From Roseiarcus sp963717215 (GTDB taxonomy: Bacteria; Pseudomonadota; Alphaproteobacteria; Rhizobiales; Beijerinckiaceae), in NCBI GenBank assembly GCA_963717215.1, contig CAVQVS010000005.1, forward strand, positions 310,001 through 374,000: a stretch of DNA of 64,000 bases. The letters run 5' to 3'. The notes under the pieces were generated by a model. The model searched no databases. It saw nothing but the letters and a program-made list of their open reading frames with translations, and was not told the origin of the DNA. Of the stretch, positions 47,935 through 58,209 are shown piece by piece; position 1 is the first letter of the stretch; every line of letters begins with the position of its first letter. The translations under genes were made by a program, and so were the position numbers.

Positions 47935-49041
47935 GAAGTCGCTCCGAGGAGCCGGACCTTCTGGCCCGGATGCAGCGCCTGGACGCCGGCCGTCACCACC
48001 ACGTCGCCAGGCTCGAGCCCTGACGAAATGACCGCCGTCGCCGGATCGAAGCGCCCAACCTCGACATTGCGCAGCGCGACGGTCAGATTTTGCGGATCGA
48101 CGACCCAGACGGCCGGCTTGGCGTTGGTCGCGGTCAGCGCGCTGGCCGGAATCGAAATTCCGGCTCCGCCCTCGAGCTGCAGCCGCCCGGTCACCGTGGC
48201 GCCGAGACGCATCGCCTCGGGATGGTCGATGAGGCTGAGCCTCACCTGGAATGTGCGCGTGACCGGATCGGCCTGAGGCGAGACCGTCCGGACGCGCGCC
48301 TTCGCGGTCACCGAGGGATCGTTGGCGAGCGCGATGGTGATTGTCGCATCGGCCGGCGCGGCGCGGAGAACCTGGGCTGGAACGTCGAACACCGCGTCGC
48401 GCCCGTCCGTCCGCGCGATGGTGAAGATCGGCTGTCCCGCCTGCACCACCTGACCCGGACTCGGCGGATCGCGCCGTGATCGTTCCCTCGACATTGGCCT
48501 TGAGCTGGGTAAAGCCGACCCGGTCCTGGGCGATGTCGAGCTGGGCGGTCGCATCGTCAACCCGGGCCTGCGCCGTCTGCAACGCCTGCTTCGCGGAATC
48601 GAAGTTCGCCCGCGTGGTGAAGCCGCGCTCCATCAGATGGTTCTGGCGGTCGAACGTGTTCTGCGCCTCGACCTGCTGGCCGTTGGCGGCGTTCAGCGCC
48701 GCCTGCGCCGAGCGGAGCGTGTTGAGTTCGTCCTGCGGATCGAGTTTCGCCAGCACCTGGTCCGGCTCGACCTTGTCGCCGACCTCGCCTTTCCGCTCGA
48801 TGATCCGTCCGCCGATGCGGAAAGCGAGGTTCACCTCGTTTTCGGCGCGGATATCCCCGGTGAGCTGGACCTCGTCGCCGATCGCGCCTTTTTCGACCGT
48901 GACGGTGCGGACCGGGCGGGGCAGCGGCGGTTCGGTCTTGGCTTCCTGGTTGCAGCCAGCCGCGAGCAGGGCGAGCGCAAAAACGCCGACAAGCGCGCGG
49001 ACGGACCCGCGCGCTGGCGGATGAGCGGTGGATCGAGCCAA
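47931..49041 (-). CDS. RND periplasmic adaptor subunit, lipoprotein (frame broken)
   Basis: About 370 residues. Lipoprotein signal LVGVFALALLAAGCNQEAK (Cys near residue 29). Barrel-sandwich hybrid: GDEVQLTGDIRAENEVNLAFRIGGRI, GDKVEPDQVLAKLDPQDE, long coiled-coil hairpin (AQAALNAANGQQVEAQNTFDRQNHL), then membrane-proximal domain (RPVRTVTV at the start, GLEPGDVVVTAGVQALHPGQ at the end). TTG at 49041 with AGAGGA upstream; the frame also runs to 49098. The break is near 48470 (extra T before CCGGGTCAGGTG). Stop overlaps the pump start: efflux operon. Confidence 0.9.
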
Positions 49042-49101
49042 GGCGAATCCTCTGACGACAATGCGGCCGTGCTTATAGTCCAGCCGCTTGCCGCGCAACG
49101 A

Positions 49102-49681
49102 TCAGGCAGGCTGTCTGCCGCGACCGATCTCGGTCAGGCGATCAGCGGTGGCGGCCGCCGCCGCCGCCCCTGTGGCCCCGCCGCCGTGGCCGCCCCCGCG
49201 ATGCCCGCCGCCGCCGGGTCTATGACCGCCGCCGTGGCCGGGCCGATGGCCGCCGCCACCTGGACGATGCCCTCCGCCGTGGCCAGGCCTATGGACCGCC
49301 GCGTGACCCGGCCTGATTGACGTGGACGTTCCGGTTGACGTGGACGTTCCGATTGACATGGACATTCCGGTTCACGTGCACGTTACGATTGACGTGGACG
49401 TTACGGTGGTTCCAGTTATGCCAGCCGGCGGCGCCGCCCCAGCCGATCCCGCGCCACCACGCGTAGCCGCACCAGTACCAGCCCGGGCCGCGCCAGGCTG
49501 AATTGTACCAGCAGTAATTCCTTCCGCCCCAGACGAACTGCGCTTGTTCGATGGGCGAGCTCTCGACCAGCGCGGCCGGCGGCGCGAATGCGCCAACGCC
49601 GATCGCCGCCTCCGCGGGCAGGACGAGCTGGGCGACCATTCCGGCCGCCGCAGCGAGAGATAAGACAAGCTTGCGAAACAT
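49102..49681 (-). CDS. Secreted Gly/His-rich protein with NVHVNR repeats (frame broken)
   Basis: Signal peptide (MFRKLVLSLAAAAGMVAQLV, cleavage near PAEAA), an aromatic-rich region (WGGRNYCWYNSAWRGPGWYWCGYAWWRG), five tandem RNVHVN units, then a Gly/His-rich tail (HRPGHGGGHRPGGGG). The ATG at 49681 is chosen because GGAGG lies nine bases upstream. A slip near 49315 joins the repeat part to the Gly-rich tail. It is not a recognised enzyme; surface or metal-binding roles are possible. Confidence 0.75.
49321..49410. repeat. 18-bp tandem repeat, five units
   Basis: Five in-register copies of about CGTGGACGTTCCGGTTGA at 49321, 49339, 49357, 49375 and 49393, with one to four changes each. They encode, on the minus strand, the NVHVNR units of the secreted protein. 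Confidence 0.9.
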
Positions 49682-49914
49682 GGGATGCATCCTCCGATAC
49701 GCCGCGATTGTGAACGCGCCGCTTGAACGCAAGATGAATGGAGGGCAGGGGCGGGTTTCACCGCGATAGGCTTCGCTACCGCGCGAAAGCGCAGCATGCT
49801 ATGGAGCTTTGAACGCCCCGGAAATTCTCTTGCCCAACGCAATGCGAGCGCCCGACGTTTCTCCCTCGAGCGCTCAAGTCCGAGCTTGGGCGTCGCGAGC
49901 CGGATCACGAGAGC

Positions 49915-51755
49915 TTGATCCTCGATCCGCGCGACGGCGACGCAGAAGACGACGTCTCGAGCCCGAAGCAGAAGTCGCTTCTGGCGATCGCCGGCAGCCT
50001 GCTCGCCGAGATAAGCCTGACGAAGCTCCTGCTCGCGTGGATCGTGTCGATCGTCCTGCCGGCCGCGATCCTGGGGCTGGCGCCGCTCGTCGCGACGGCG
50101 TGGGTCGGCGGCGTCTTTTCCAGGGTCCTGGAATTGTACGGATACGGCGCCGCGCTTCTGCTTCTCGCGATCGTCGCCGCGGGCTGGTTCGGCTGGCGTC
50201 CCTTGTTTCGCGTCGCGGAGGCAAATTTCTGGGCGCTCAACGCGCTTGGCGTGCAGCCCGGATACGCCTTGTGCCGCGAGGCGATCCGGCATCTCGCCGA
50301 GCGATCCCTCAAGCCGCGCGGCGGAGCAGAGCTATGCGCGGACGCGAGCGACAAGCTGCGCCGGCGCAGGAATCCTTCTTGCCCTCGTCGCCGCGCTGGT
50401 CGCCGCTTTTGTTTGGCCTCACACGCGCTGGATCGGATCGACGGCCGATCTCGCCGTCCCGCATCACCTGATCGTGCCGACGCTCGCCAACGCCGATCGT
50501 GATCATGTCCGCCTATCTCGCCGCGGCTTCGCTCGTCTGGGGTTTCGCGGACGCAACGATGGACCAGCCGCTCGACCTCGAAGCCTTCGACGCCGCGCCA
50601 TCAGACGGTCGCGTCTGGCGCGTCGCGCATCTCTCCGACATCCATATCGTCGGCGAGCGTTATGGCTTCAGGATCGAGAGCGGGCGGGGCGGCCCGCGCG
50701 GCAACGCGCGGGTGAGGCGGGTCATGGCTCGGCTCGAGGCCGAGCACGCCGCCCGGCCGCTGGACCTCATTCTCATCACCGGGGACATGACCGACGCCGG
50801 GCGCTCGGGCGAATGGGCGGAATTCTTCGACATCCTCGCCGGCCATCCGGATCTCGCCGACCGGATCCTCGTTCTGCCAGGCAATCATGACGTCAATGTC
50901 GTCGACCGCGCCAACCCGGCGCGTCTCGACCTGCCGTTCAGCCCGGCAAAAACGTTGCGCAAGATGCGCGCGTTGTCCGCGATGGCCGCCTTTGGCGCCG
51001 ACCGCTTGCGCGTGATGAGCGCCGGCGCCGCGGAGCCTGGCCTCACGCTTGCGGCGGCGCTTGCGCCGCAGCGCGAGGCGATCGAGGCTTTCGCCGATCA
51101 GGGTGGAATTCGGTTGTCGAACCAGCTTGCGCGCCTGTGGGACGAACTCTTTCCGTTGATCCTTCCACCAGCAGAGGAAGACGGTCTCGGCGTCGCGATC
51201 CTCAATTCAAACGCCGACACGAATTTCTCATTCACCAACGCGCTTGGCATGATTCCGGTCGGCCAGGCGCGCAAGCTCATGGCCGCGTTCGACGCCTATC
51301 CCAGGGCGCGATGGATCGTCGCGCTGCACCATCATCTGATCGAATATCCGATGCCAGTCGCCAAATTCTCCGAGCGGATCGGCACGGCGCTCGTCAACGG
51401 CAGCTGGTTTCAGCGCATGCTCAAGCCCTATGCCGAGCGGGTCGTCGTCATGCACGGCCACCGGCATGTCGACTGGATCGGCGCCTGCGGCGAGCTCAAG
51501 ATCGTCTCCGCCCCGTCGCCGGTGATGGCGCCGGATTCCAAGTCCACGCATTTTTATGTGCATGCGCTTGGGGCCGGCCCGGACGGCGGCCTCGCGCTGA
51601 TGCAGCCGACGCGCATCGACTTGTCGCCCGAGGAGGACGGGAACTACGTCGCGCTCGCGGCCGTCATTGCGAGGCGCGTAGCGACGAAAGAATCCAAGAG
51701 TTGCCGGGCGCCGTGCGGCTCTTGGATCGCCGCGTCGGCCTTTTCCTCGCGATGA
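49915..51755 (+). CDS. Membrane-anchored metallophosphoesterase (frame broken twice)
   Basis: About 610 residues. N-terminal ~200 residues contain helices (LLLAWIVSIVLPAAILGLAPLV, ALLLLAIVAAGWFGW, a segment at 50380 GILLALVAALVAAFVWPH, and IMSAYLAAASLVWGFA). The catalytic domain has all five blocks: HLSDIHIVGE, LITGDMTDAG, VLPGNHDVNV, ALHHHLIEYP and VMHGHRHVDW. Substrate unknown. Frame changes near 50320 and near 50490. Start ATG at 49915 is provisional. The last ~32 codons are supplied by a palindromic repeat element (51660-51760). Confidence 0.85.
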
Positions 51756-51760
51756 CGGCC
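51660..51760. repeat. ~100-bp palindromic element at gene 3' end
   Basis: Left arm GCCGTCATTGCGAGG...AATCCAAGAG and right arm CTCTTGGATCGCC...CCTCGCGATGACGGC are near-exact complements at their ends, with a diverged middle. It belongs to the same family as 9799-9885. Its left arm encodes the C-terminal residues of the metallophosphoesterase. It is noncoding as an element; it has no transposase. Confidence 0.75.
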
Positions 51761-51768
51761 GCAAACGC

Positions 51769-52887
51769 CTAACTCTTGGCGAAAGCCGCTTTCTCCACCG
51801 GCCCGCCAAGCAGGTCCGCGATCCAGCGGCTCGAGGGATGATAGGCGCAGAAGGTGACGATCGCGATGACGATCGGAACGCCGATGAAGGCGCCGAACAG
51901 GCCCCACAGGTAAGTCCACAAGAATACGGCGAGCAACACGACGGTCGGCGACATGGCGAGCATCGCGCCGGACACGCGCGGCTCGATATAGCTGCCGACC
52001 ACGAATTGGATGATGTTGAGGCAGACGAAGACACCGACGACGGCTTGCCACGATTCGAACTGCGTCATCGCCACCAGGGTTGGAAAGAGGGTCGCGACGA
52101 AGGGGCCGATGAACGGGATGTAGTTGAGCGCGAAGGCGATCACGCCCCATTCGAGCGCGAACGGCAGTCCGGCGACCCAGGCGAACAGGCCGACGAGAAC
52201 GCCGGTCGCCACGCTCATCAGCGTGCGCACTTCCATATATTTGCGGATTTTCACCGCCGTCGCCGCGCTCCCTTGCAGAAGGATCCGCGCCGTTTCGGGC
52301 TGGAGGTAGGCGTGGGCTCGCCGGCGCACGACGTCGACTTCCATCAGGCCCAGGATGACGTAGAGAAGGGCGATCAGCCAGAAGGTGAGGGTCGTGTTGA
52401 CGCGGCCGGTGATCTGCCCCGCCCAATGGACGAGCCAGCCAACGTTGAAGTGCTCGCTCCAGAGCCCCGCGACGGAAATCCCGCGGTCGTCGAGCCAGTC
52501 GATCGCGCGCTCGTAAAGCGCCTGGTAGCGCGCGGTGTCGGCGAGCAGCGATACGCCGACGCGGCCAAAACCCCAGGCGACGAGCGAGGCGAAGGCGATA
52601 CACACGGCGACGGTCACGGTCATCGTGATGGCGAGCGCAAGCAGCGCCGGCATGCGAGCCTGCAACCAGGACTGCAGGGGCCACACCAGAGCGATGATGA
52701 ACAAAGCCAGGGCCAACGGCGCGAACACGGCGCTCGCCTGCGAGGCGGCGACGCAAATCATGACCGCGGCGATGATCCCGACCGAGACATTGAGCGCCGA
52801 GTCGCGAGCCATAACGAAAAATTCCCGGAAGCGCCGAGGTCCTGCCTGCCTGAGGGCGCGCCGGTTGTGCCCGAACGTCGCCGTCAT
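51769..52887 (-). CDS. AI-2E family transporter
   Basis: 372 aa, about eight helices, typical of the AI-2E (TqsA/PerM-like) superfamily: N-terminus VGIIAAVMICVAASQASAVF, core FNVGWLVHWAGQITGRV, MSVATGVLVGLFAWVAGL, and the conserved ALNYIPFIGPFVATLFPTLVA, then GSYIEPRVSGAMLAMSPTVVLLA. Members export signalling molecules or auxin, or act as Na+/H+ antiporters. A second copy is at 58210. Confidence 0.9.
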   Translation of the reverse strand: MTATFGHNRRALRQAGPRRFREFFVMARDSALNVSVGIIAAVMICVAASQASAVFAPLALALFIIALVWPLQSWLQARMPALLALAITMTVTVAVCIAFASLVAWGFGRVGVSLLADTARYQALYERAIDWLDDRGISVAGLWSEHFNVGWLVHWAGQITGRVNTTLTFWLIALLYVILGLMEVDVVRRRAHAYLQPETARILLQGSAATAVKIRKYMEVRTLMSVATGVLVGLFAWVAGLPFALEWGVIAFALNYIPFIGPFVATLFPTLVAMTQFESWQAVVGVFVCLNIIQFVVGSYIEPRVSGAMLAMSPTVVLLAVFLWTYLWGLFGAFIGVPIVIAIVTFCAYHPSSRWIADLLGGPVEKAAFAKS

Positions 52888-53098
52888 GTACAGGCGACGC
52901 GCCTAGGGGAGGGAGGGGTTATCCCGAGGCCGCGGGCTCGCCACGGCGCTGCCAAGGTCGGGCTGGCGTTAGCGACCGTCGCGACAAGTCGAGCGGGCGC
53001 CGGCGATCAAACTTCGCCGGTCGCAGATGTTCGAACCCCGGGCTCGAGTTGGCTGGGCGGAGGTCGGTCCTGGCTCGAGGCGCGACGCCTCCGCCCGG

Positions 53099-53296
53099 TC
53101 ACGCGGCGGCTTTGACAAGGCTCGCGTGCTTGTCCTCGGCGGCTTCGGTCTCGGAGCTCGCCTCGAGCGAGTCGCAGACGTGGGCGATGGTCATGTCGAT
53201 GAAATAGAGCAGCGCTCGGTCCGTGCTTCGTTCCCCGAGGGCTCGGGCTTCTCTCAGTTTTCTGGCGACCTCGATCAGGCAATCGATCTTCGTCAT
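53099..53296 (-). CDS. Small hypothetical protein
   Basis: 65 aa from an ATG at 53296 (MTKIDCLIEVARKLREARALG), mainly helical, C-terminus acidic then AAA. No family known. It is divergent from ku1 with a shared ~245-bp upstream region that holds an EcfG-like promoter on the other strand. The longer frame to 53686 crosses this region and is rejected. Confidence 0.5.
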   Translation of the reverse strand: MTKIDCLIEVARKLREARALGERSTDRALLYFIDMTIAHVCDSLEASSETEAAEDKHASLVKAAA

Positions 53297-53414
53297 CGTG
53301 CTGTCCTGCTCATTCAAGCGCCGCGGCGGCGCCCGTCTGCTTTCCGGTGAGGCCCCATCCTCACGCGAACCCGTATAGAACCCCTGTAGGCGGCGAGATA
53401 AATTGTACACAACC

Positions 53415-53440
53415 GGAACATAGCGCTCGGAAATTCGGTT
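53415..53440 (+). promoter_or_regulatory. EcfG-like promoter upstream of ku1
   Basis: GGAAC at 53415-53419, 17 bases, then GGTT at 53437-53440, about 100 bp before the ku ATG. It matches the general-stress sigma consensus GGAAC-N16/17-cGTT with a mismatch at the first base of the -10. Confidence 0.5.
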
Positions 53441-53542
53441 TCGCAGGATGGCGCGGCGAACTGGCGCGAAGCTGGAAAGATTGACAATCTGAGGCGCGCC
53501 CATGAGTCGGCGCCGCGAGCAGTGAGACGGAAGGACCTTTCG

Positions 53543-54349
53543 ATGGCGGCGCGCCCATTCTGGAAGGGCTACATGAAGCTCAGTCTCGTCACCTGTCCGG
53601 TGGCGATGATGTCGGCGACCAGCGAAGAGGAAAAGGTCCGGTTCCACGTCCTGAACCGCCGAACCGGAAATCGAATCCAGAGCCATTATGTCGACGCGGA
53701 AACGGGCAAGCCCGTCGATGAGGCCAACGAGGTCAGGGGCTACGCGCGCGGCGAGGACGATTACGTGCTGCTCGAGGACGAGGAGCTTGAATCCGTCGCG
53801 CTCGAAAGCGCCCGCACGATCGACATTCAGAGTTTCGTTGCGGCGGAGAGCATCGACTGGATCTGGTACGACACGCCCTACTACCTGACGCCCGACAATC
53901 CGATTGGCGAAGAGGCGTATTGCGTCATTCGCGACGCCATGCGCTCGACCGAGATGGTTGGCGTATCGAGGCTCGTGCTCAACCGGCGCGAGCGGGCGGT
54001 GATCCTGAAGCCGCGGGACAACGGAATTGTGCTTTGGACGCTGCGTTTCGGCGATGAAGTGCGGGATCCGAGCGAATATTTCGGCGCCATTGGCGAGGCG
54101 AAACCCGACGCGGAGCTGATGCGCCTGATCGGCGACCTGATCAACTCGCGGAAGAAAGCCTGGAGCCCGGAGATGGTCGCCGATCCGGTGCAGGCCCAGT
54201 TGCTCGACATTATCGCCGCGAAAAAGAAGGGCGCGAAGAAAGCCAAGGCGAAACCGAAGGCCGAACCTGAACCGCCGAGCAACGTCATCAACATCATGGA
54301 CGCCTTGCGGCGAAGCGTGGCCAGCGCGAAGAAGCCCAAGGGGCGGTAA
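53543..54349 (+). CDS. ku: Non-homologous end-joining protein Ku (copy 1)
   Basis: 268 aa. Binds DNA ends for NHEJ with LigD. Bacterial Ku fold: ARPFWKGYMKLSLVTCPVAMM, FHVLNRRTGNRI, PVDEANEVRGYARGEDDYVLLEDEEL, then SFVAAESIDWIWYDTPYYLTPDN, and a short Lys-rich C-terminus (KKKGAKKAKAKPK) that can contact DNA or LigD. ATG at 53543 with AAGGA upstream. Convergent with the ligD-ku2 operon; gene intact. Confidence 0.93.
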   Translation: MAARPFWKGYMKLSLVTCPVAMMSATSEEEKVRFHVLNRRTGNRIQSHYVDAETGKPVDEANEVRGYARGEDDYVLLEDEELESVALESARTIDIQSFVAAESIDWIWYDTPYYLTPDNPIGEEAYCVIRDAMRSTEMVGVSRLVLNRRERAVILKPRDNGIVLWTLRFGDEVRDPSEYFGAIGEAKPDAELMRLIGDLINSRKKAWSPEMVADPVQAQLLDIIAAKKKGAKKAKAKPKAEPEPPSNVINIMDALRRSVASAKKPKGR

Positions 54350-54356
54350 GCGCTAC

Positions 54357-54480
54357 CCTCATTCTGAGACGCCCGCGCCAGCCCGCCTCGAAGAATGATC
54401 CAGTTGGCGCCGGCGGTTTTGCTGGACGCTAGAGCGTCCTTCGAGACGCACCTTTGGCCCTCCTCAGGACGAAGGGGAGG
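54357..54480. repeat. Interspersed repeats between convergent ku1 and ligD
   Basis: CCTCATTCTGAGA...CCTCGAAGAATGA and an inverted counterpart GTCCTTCGAGACG...CCTCCTCAGGACGAAGGG. A small hairpin GGACGCT-AG-AGCGTCC lies at 54424-54439. Same style as the element near 29876. Confidence 0.55.
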
Positions 54481-54523
54481 GTGGCGGCCGCGTTAGATCG
54501 AGAGGGGTACCTGCGCCGCGCTC

Positions 54524-57071
54524 TTACCGCTTCCGCGCGGGCCTGGCTTTCTTGCGTTCTTCCTCGATCGGCGCCGCGGCGGCGCGGAAATCCGCCCACG
54601 GGTCAGCGAACGAGGCGAAAGGCGCGTCGGGGTGTTCCGAGTGGTGAAATAGGCGGGGCCGATTTCGGGCGTGAGCTCTTCCCAGCGCGAGCGGCATCGA
54701 GACGGTGGCGCCGGGCCGGGCGCGGGTGGAATAGGCGGAGACAGCGGTCATCCCGCGCTGATTGCGCAAATAGTCGATCAGGATCTTGCCGTGACGCCGC
54801 GCCTTCGGGATCGTTGAGACGAAGCGGTCGGGGCTGTCGGCGGCCATCGAATCGGCGATCGCCTTGGTGAAGGCTTTCACGGCCGGCCATTCGGCTTTCG
54901 GCTTGACCGGCGAGACGACGTGCAGACCCTTGCCGCCCGAGGTCTTTACAAACGAAGCCAGACCCAGATTTTTTAGCCGCTCACGCACCTCTTCCGCCGC
55001 CGAAATGACCGCGGTCCAGTCCACGTCGTCGCCCGGGTCGAGGTCCATCACGATCATGTCCGGCCGCTCCCAGTCGGTGACGGTCGATCCCCAAGGATGG
55101 ATTTCAAGCGCCGCCGACTGCACCAGCGCCATCAGCCCGTCGAAGTCGCGAATGCTGATGATCGGCTCCGGCTCATTGGGATCGTTGACGAGGACGATAT
55201 TGCGGTTGAGACCCTTCCAGGCATGTTTCTGGAAGAACGTCTGTCCGCCGATTCCATCCGGACAGCGCACCAAGGCCAGCGCGCGGCCGACGATCAAGGG
55301 CTTCATGAACGGCCAAGCCTCGGCATAATAATCGGCGAGGCCTTCCTTGGTGACGCCGACGTCCGGCCAGTAGATGCGGTCGGGATGGGTCAGCGTCACG
55401 CTGCTCTTCGGACGTTCGGGCGCGGCATTCGTGGCCATGGTCGTCTCGCGCACAATCTCGCGGGCCGGCTTGTCGTCGCGCAATCCCTGAAAGGACGCCT
55501 GACGCAGGAGCCCGTCGCCGGTCCAGCCCCGGAAATCGACCTCAGCGATCAGCTCCGGCTTAACGAAGCGGACCTGACGCGCTTCGGCTGTCGTCAGGCG
55601 CTTGGCGAAGGGACTCGAACGAATGCGCATCTCATCCAGCCGCGCGAACAAAGCCTCGGCCACGCCTGAGGAAAAGCCTGTGCCAACGCGTCCGACGTAC
55701 CGCAGCGCCTTGCCCTCGTAGACGCCGAGCACGAGCGAGCCGATGGCCTTGCGCCCCGTCGACGAGGGGACGTAGCCGGCGATCACGAACTCCTGCCGGG
55801 CCGAACATTTGGCCTTGACCCAGCTTTTGCCGCGTCCCGAGACATAGACGGATTGGCTGGCCTTCGAGATGATGCCTTCCAGACCCAGGGCGCAGGCGCG
55901 CTGCAGCACCAGCTTGCCGTCCTCCACGAAGTGCGAACTGTAGCGAACAGCCCCGCCGTCGGTCCCGATCAGCCGGCCAAGCAGCTCCTTGCGGCGGATG
56001 AGCGCCGCTTCGCGCAAATCGTATCCGTCGAGATAGAGGCAATCGAAGGCGTAATAGGCGAACCGGTCGAGACGCCCGTCGCTGAGGTCGGCTTGCAAAA
56101 GCGAGAACTCGGCCACGCCGCTCTCGTTTTCGACCACCATCTCGCCGTCGATCAGGGCCGTTCGGACCGGCAGATCTTGCAAGCGCGGCTGGAACGGCCT
56201 TGCCGAATTTATGGGTCCAGTCGAGTCCGCCTCGGGTCCAGAGCGTAACCTTACCGTCCTCGATATGCGCCTGAAGGCGGTAGCCGTCGAACTTGATCTC
56301 ATGCAGCCATCGGTCCCCGGTCGGCGGAGACTTCGACAGCGTCGCCAGCATCGGCTCGACAAAGCCGGGCAGGGGGCCTTTCGCCCCATCCTCGATCGCC
56401 GACGCGTCCAGAGACTTGGGTGCGGCCGCGCTCCCGCCCGGTCTCGCGGGGGTGTCCGCGCCGTCGGGCTTCTCGATCTTTCCCGTCTTCGACGACCAGC
56501 CCGGCGCTTCCCCTTCGAGCTCATCAATCGTTCGGCCGGTGCTGATCGACTCTGGCCGCTCTTCGAGGATATCGGCTTCGTCGGCGGAGCGGGCGAATTC
56601 ATCATCCCCCTTGATGAGAAGCCAGTTCTCGCGCTTTTCGCCTGGCTTGCCGTGCATCCGCACAAGATGCCAGCGCCCGTTGAGCTTCTGGCCATGGAGC
56701 TCGAACTCGAGGTGGCCCTTCTTCAAGCCTTTGTGGGCATCCCCGAGCGGCGCCCACGTTCCATTGTCCCAGACGATGACCGCGCCGCCGCCGTATTCGC
56801 CCTTGGCGATCGTGCCCTCGAAATTGGCATATTCGAGCGGATGGTCTTCGACGGCGACGGCTAGGCGCTTTTCCTCCGGGTTCAGGCTCGGACCGCGAGT
56901 CACAGCCCAGCTTTTGAGGACACCGTCAAGTGCGAGACGGAAGTCGTAATGCAATCGGGTCGCGTCGTGCTTCTGGATGACGAAAATATCGCTGCCTGGG
57001 TCCGGCGCGGCGCCTTTGGGTTCGGCCGTCGCCGCGAAATTGCGCTTCTTCCGGTAGGCCTCGAGCGCCAT
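54524..57071 (-). CDS. ligD: DNA ligase D, PE-LIG-POL (three frame breaks)
   Basis: About 849 residues. Order: phosphoesterase (DIFVIQKHDATRLHYDFRLA and HLVRMHGKPGEKRENWLLIKG), ATP-dependent ligase (nucleotidyl Lys in HEIKFDGYRLQ, then the OB domain), and polymerase/primase (LTHPDRIYWPDVGVTKEGL, MDLDPGDDVDW). ATG at 57071. Frame changes near 56210, then a compensating pair near 54690 and 54620. Five bases after the ku2 stop, so ku2-ligD form one operon. Repairs double-strand breaks with Ku. Confidence 0.93.
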
Positions 57072-57075
57072 TTCT

Positions 57076-57940
57076 TCAGCTCGCCTTGCGCCGCGGCGCT
57101 GCGGGCTTAGCCTTTGCTGCAGCACGTCGGCCGGTCTTTTTCTTGGCCGCAGCCTTCCCGCTTGGCCGGGAGCCAGCGCTCTCGCGCAAAGCCTGCAGGA
57201 GGCTCACGGTGGGTTCGCGCGGCGCCGGCGCTCGTTTGGGGATCTCCTTGCCTTGAAGCTTCAGTTTGACCAGCTCCGCCAGCGAGTCCTCGTATCGATC
57301 CTCAAACTCGCGTGGATCGAACGCGCCGTGCTTGGTCTTGATGATGTGAATGGCGAGATCGAGCATCTCTCCGGTGATCTCTTTCGCGGGGATATCCGAG
57401 AACGCCTGATTGGCCGGGCGCACCTCGTAATCGTAGTTCAGCATCGAGGCGGCGAGTCCCTCGTCGAGAGCGCGGACGAGAACAGTTCGAGCGCGCCGAA
57501 ACAAGACAGCTTCCGCGACCGCCGCAACTTTGGCCTTGCGCATGCCCTCGCGCACCAGCGCGAACGTTTCGTCGGCGCTGCGGTCGGAGGGGGCAAGGTA
57601 ATAAGGCTTATCGAAATAGAGATCGTCGACCTCCGCCAGATCGACGAAGGCGGAGACGGTGAGCGTCTTGTCGCCGTGGGGAATGATCGCGGTGATCTCG
57701 TCGGGCTCGACCGACACATATTCGTCCTTCGCGACTTCGTAGCCCTTGACCTGATCGTCCCGTTCGACCGGCCCGGCCAGTCTCGGAGTCAATGAATTCG
57801 CGTCGAACCCGGTTGCCCGTCGGCCGATTGATCGTATGCAGGGCGATGCGTTCCGAAGTCGAAGCGGCGGAGTAAAGGCCGACCGGGACCGTCACATCGG
57901 CGATCTTCAGAAAGCCTTTCCAGCTTGCTCTCGGCGACAA
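57076..57940 (-). CDS. ku: Non-homologous end-joining protein Ku (copy 2, frame broken)
   Basis: About 287 residues. N-terminus ASWKGFLKIADVTVPVGLYSAAS, LHTINRPTGNRVRREFID, then after a frame change at ~57790 VKGYEVAKDEYVSVEPDEI, IPAKEITGEMLDLAIHIIKTKHGAFDP, and a Lys/Ala-rich tail (GKAAAKKKTGRRAAAKAKPAA). TTG start at 57940. Distinct from copy 1 in sequence and tail. Cotranscribed with ligD. Confidence 0.9.
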
Positions 57941-58049
57941 TGTCGACCTCGCGAAGTTCTGAGGGCGGCTTGAACCGCCAAGGATTAAATCCTCAATGCG
58001 GGATGGTCAAACTTTGATCCCACGTATTTTGCGTTCATGACCGCCGACG

Positions 58050-58075
58050 GGAACTTTTCCCGTGCTGGCCTGTTT
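58050..58075 (+). promoter_or_regulatory. EcfG-like promoter upstream of AI-2E gene 2
   Basis: GGAAC at 58050-58054, 17 bases, GTTT at 58072-58075. A 7-bp stem ACGGGAA/TTCCCGT overlaps. The start of the AI-2E gene is 135 bp downstream. Confidence 0.5.
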
Positions 58076-58209
58076 GTTGCCCTTGTGACTTGCTTCAATT
58101 CGGCGCTGTTATGCCTTTCCGTTCAGACTAGAGCACAATTGCTCTCGGGCGATCGACGATCGAGATCCGCTAACGCTACTGAAGGTCCTGAGCGCCGAGT
58201 GATGCGCCA

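Noticed and set aside
46363..48276. 637-codon open frame on the plus strand
   Set aside because: It is fully antisense to the RND pump and adaptor, is Arg/Asp/His-rich without domains, and is a GC-codon shadow.
49321..49410. CRISPR-like array
   Set aside because: The 18-bp units are contiguous with no spacers and encode a repeated peptide.
51838..53115. 425-codon open frame on the plus strand
   Set aside because: Antisense to the AI-2E gene; Glu/Arg/Asp/His-rich shadow.
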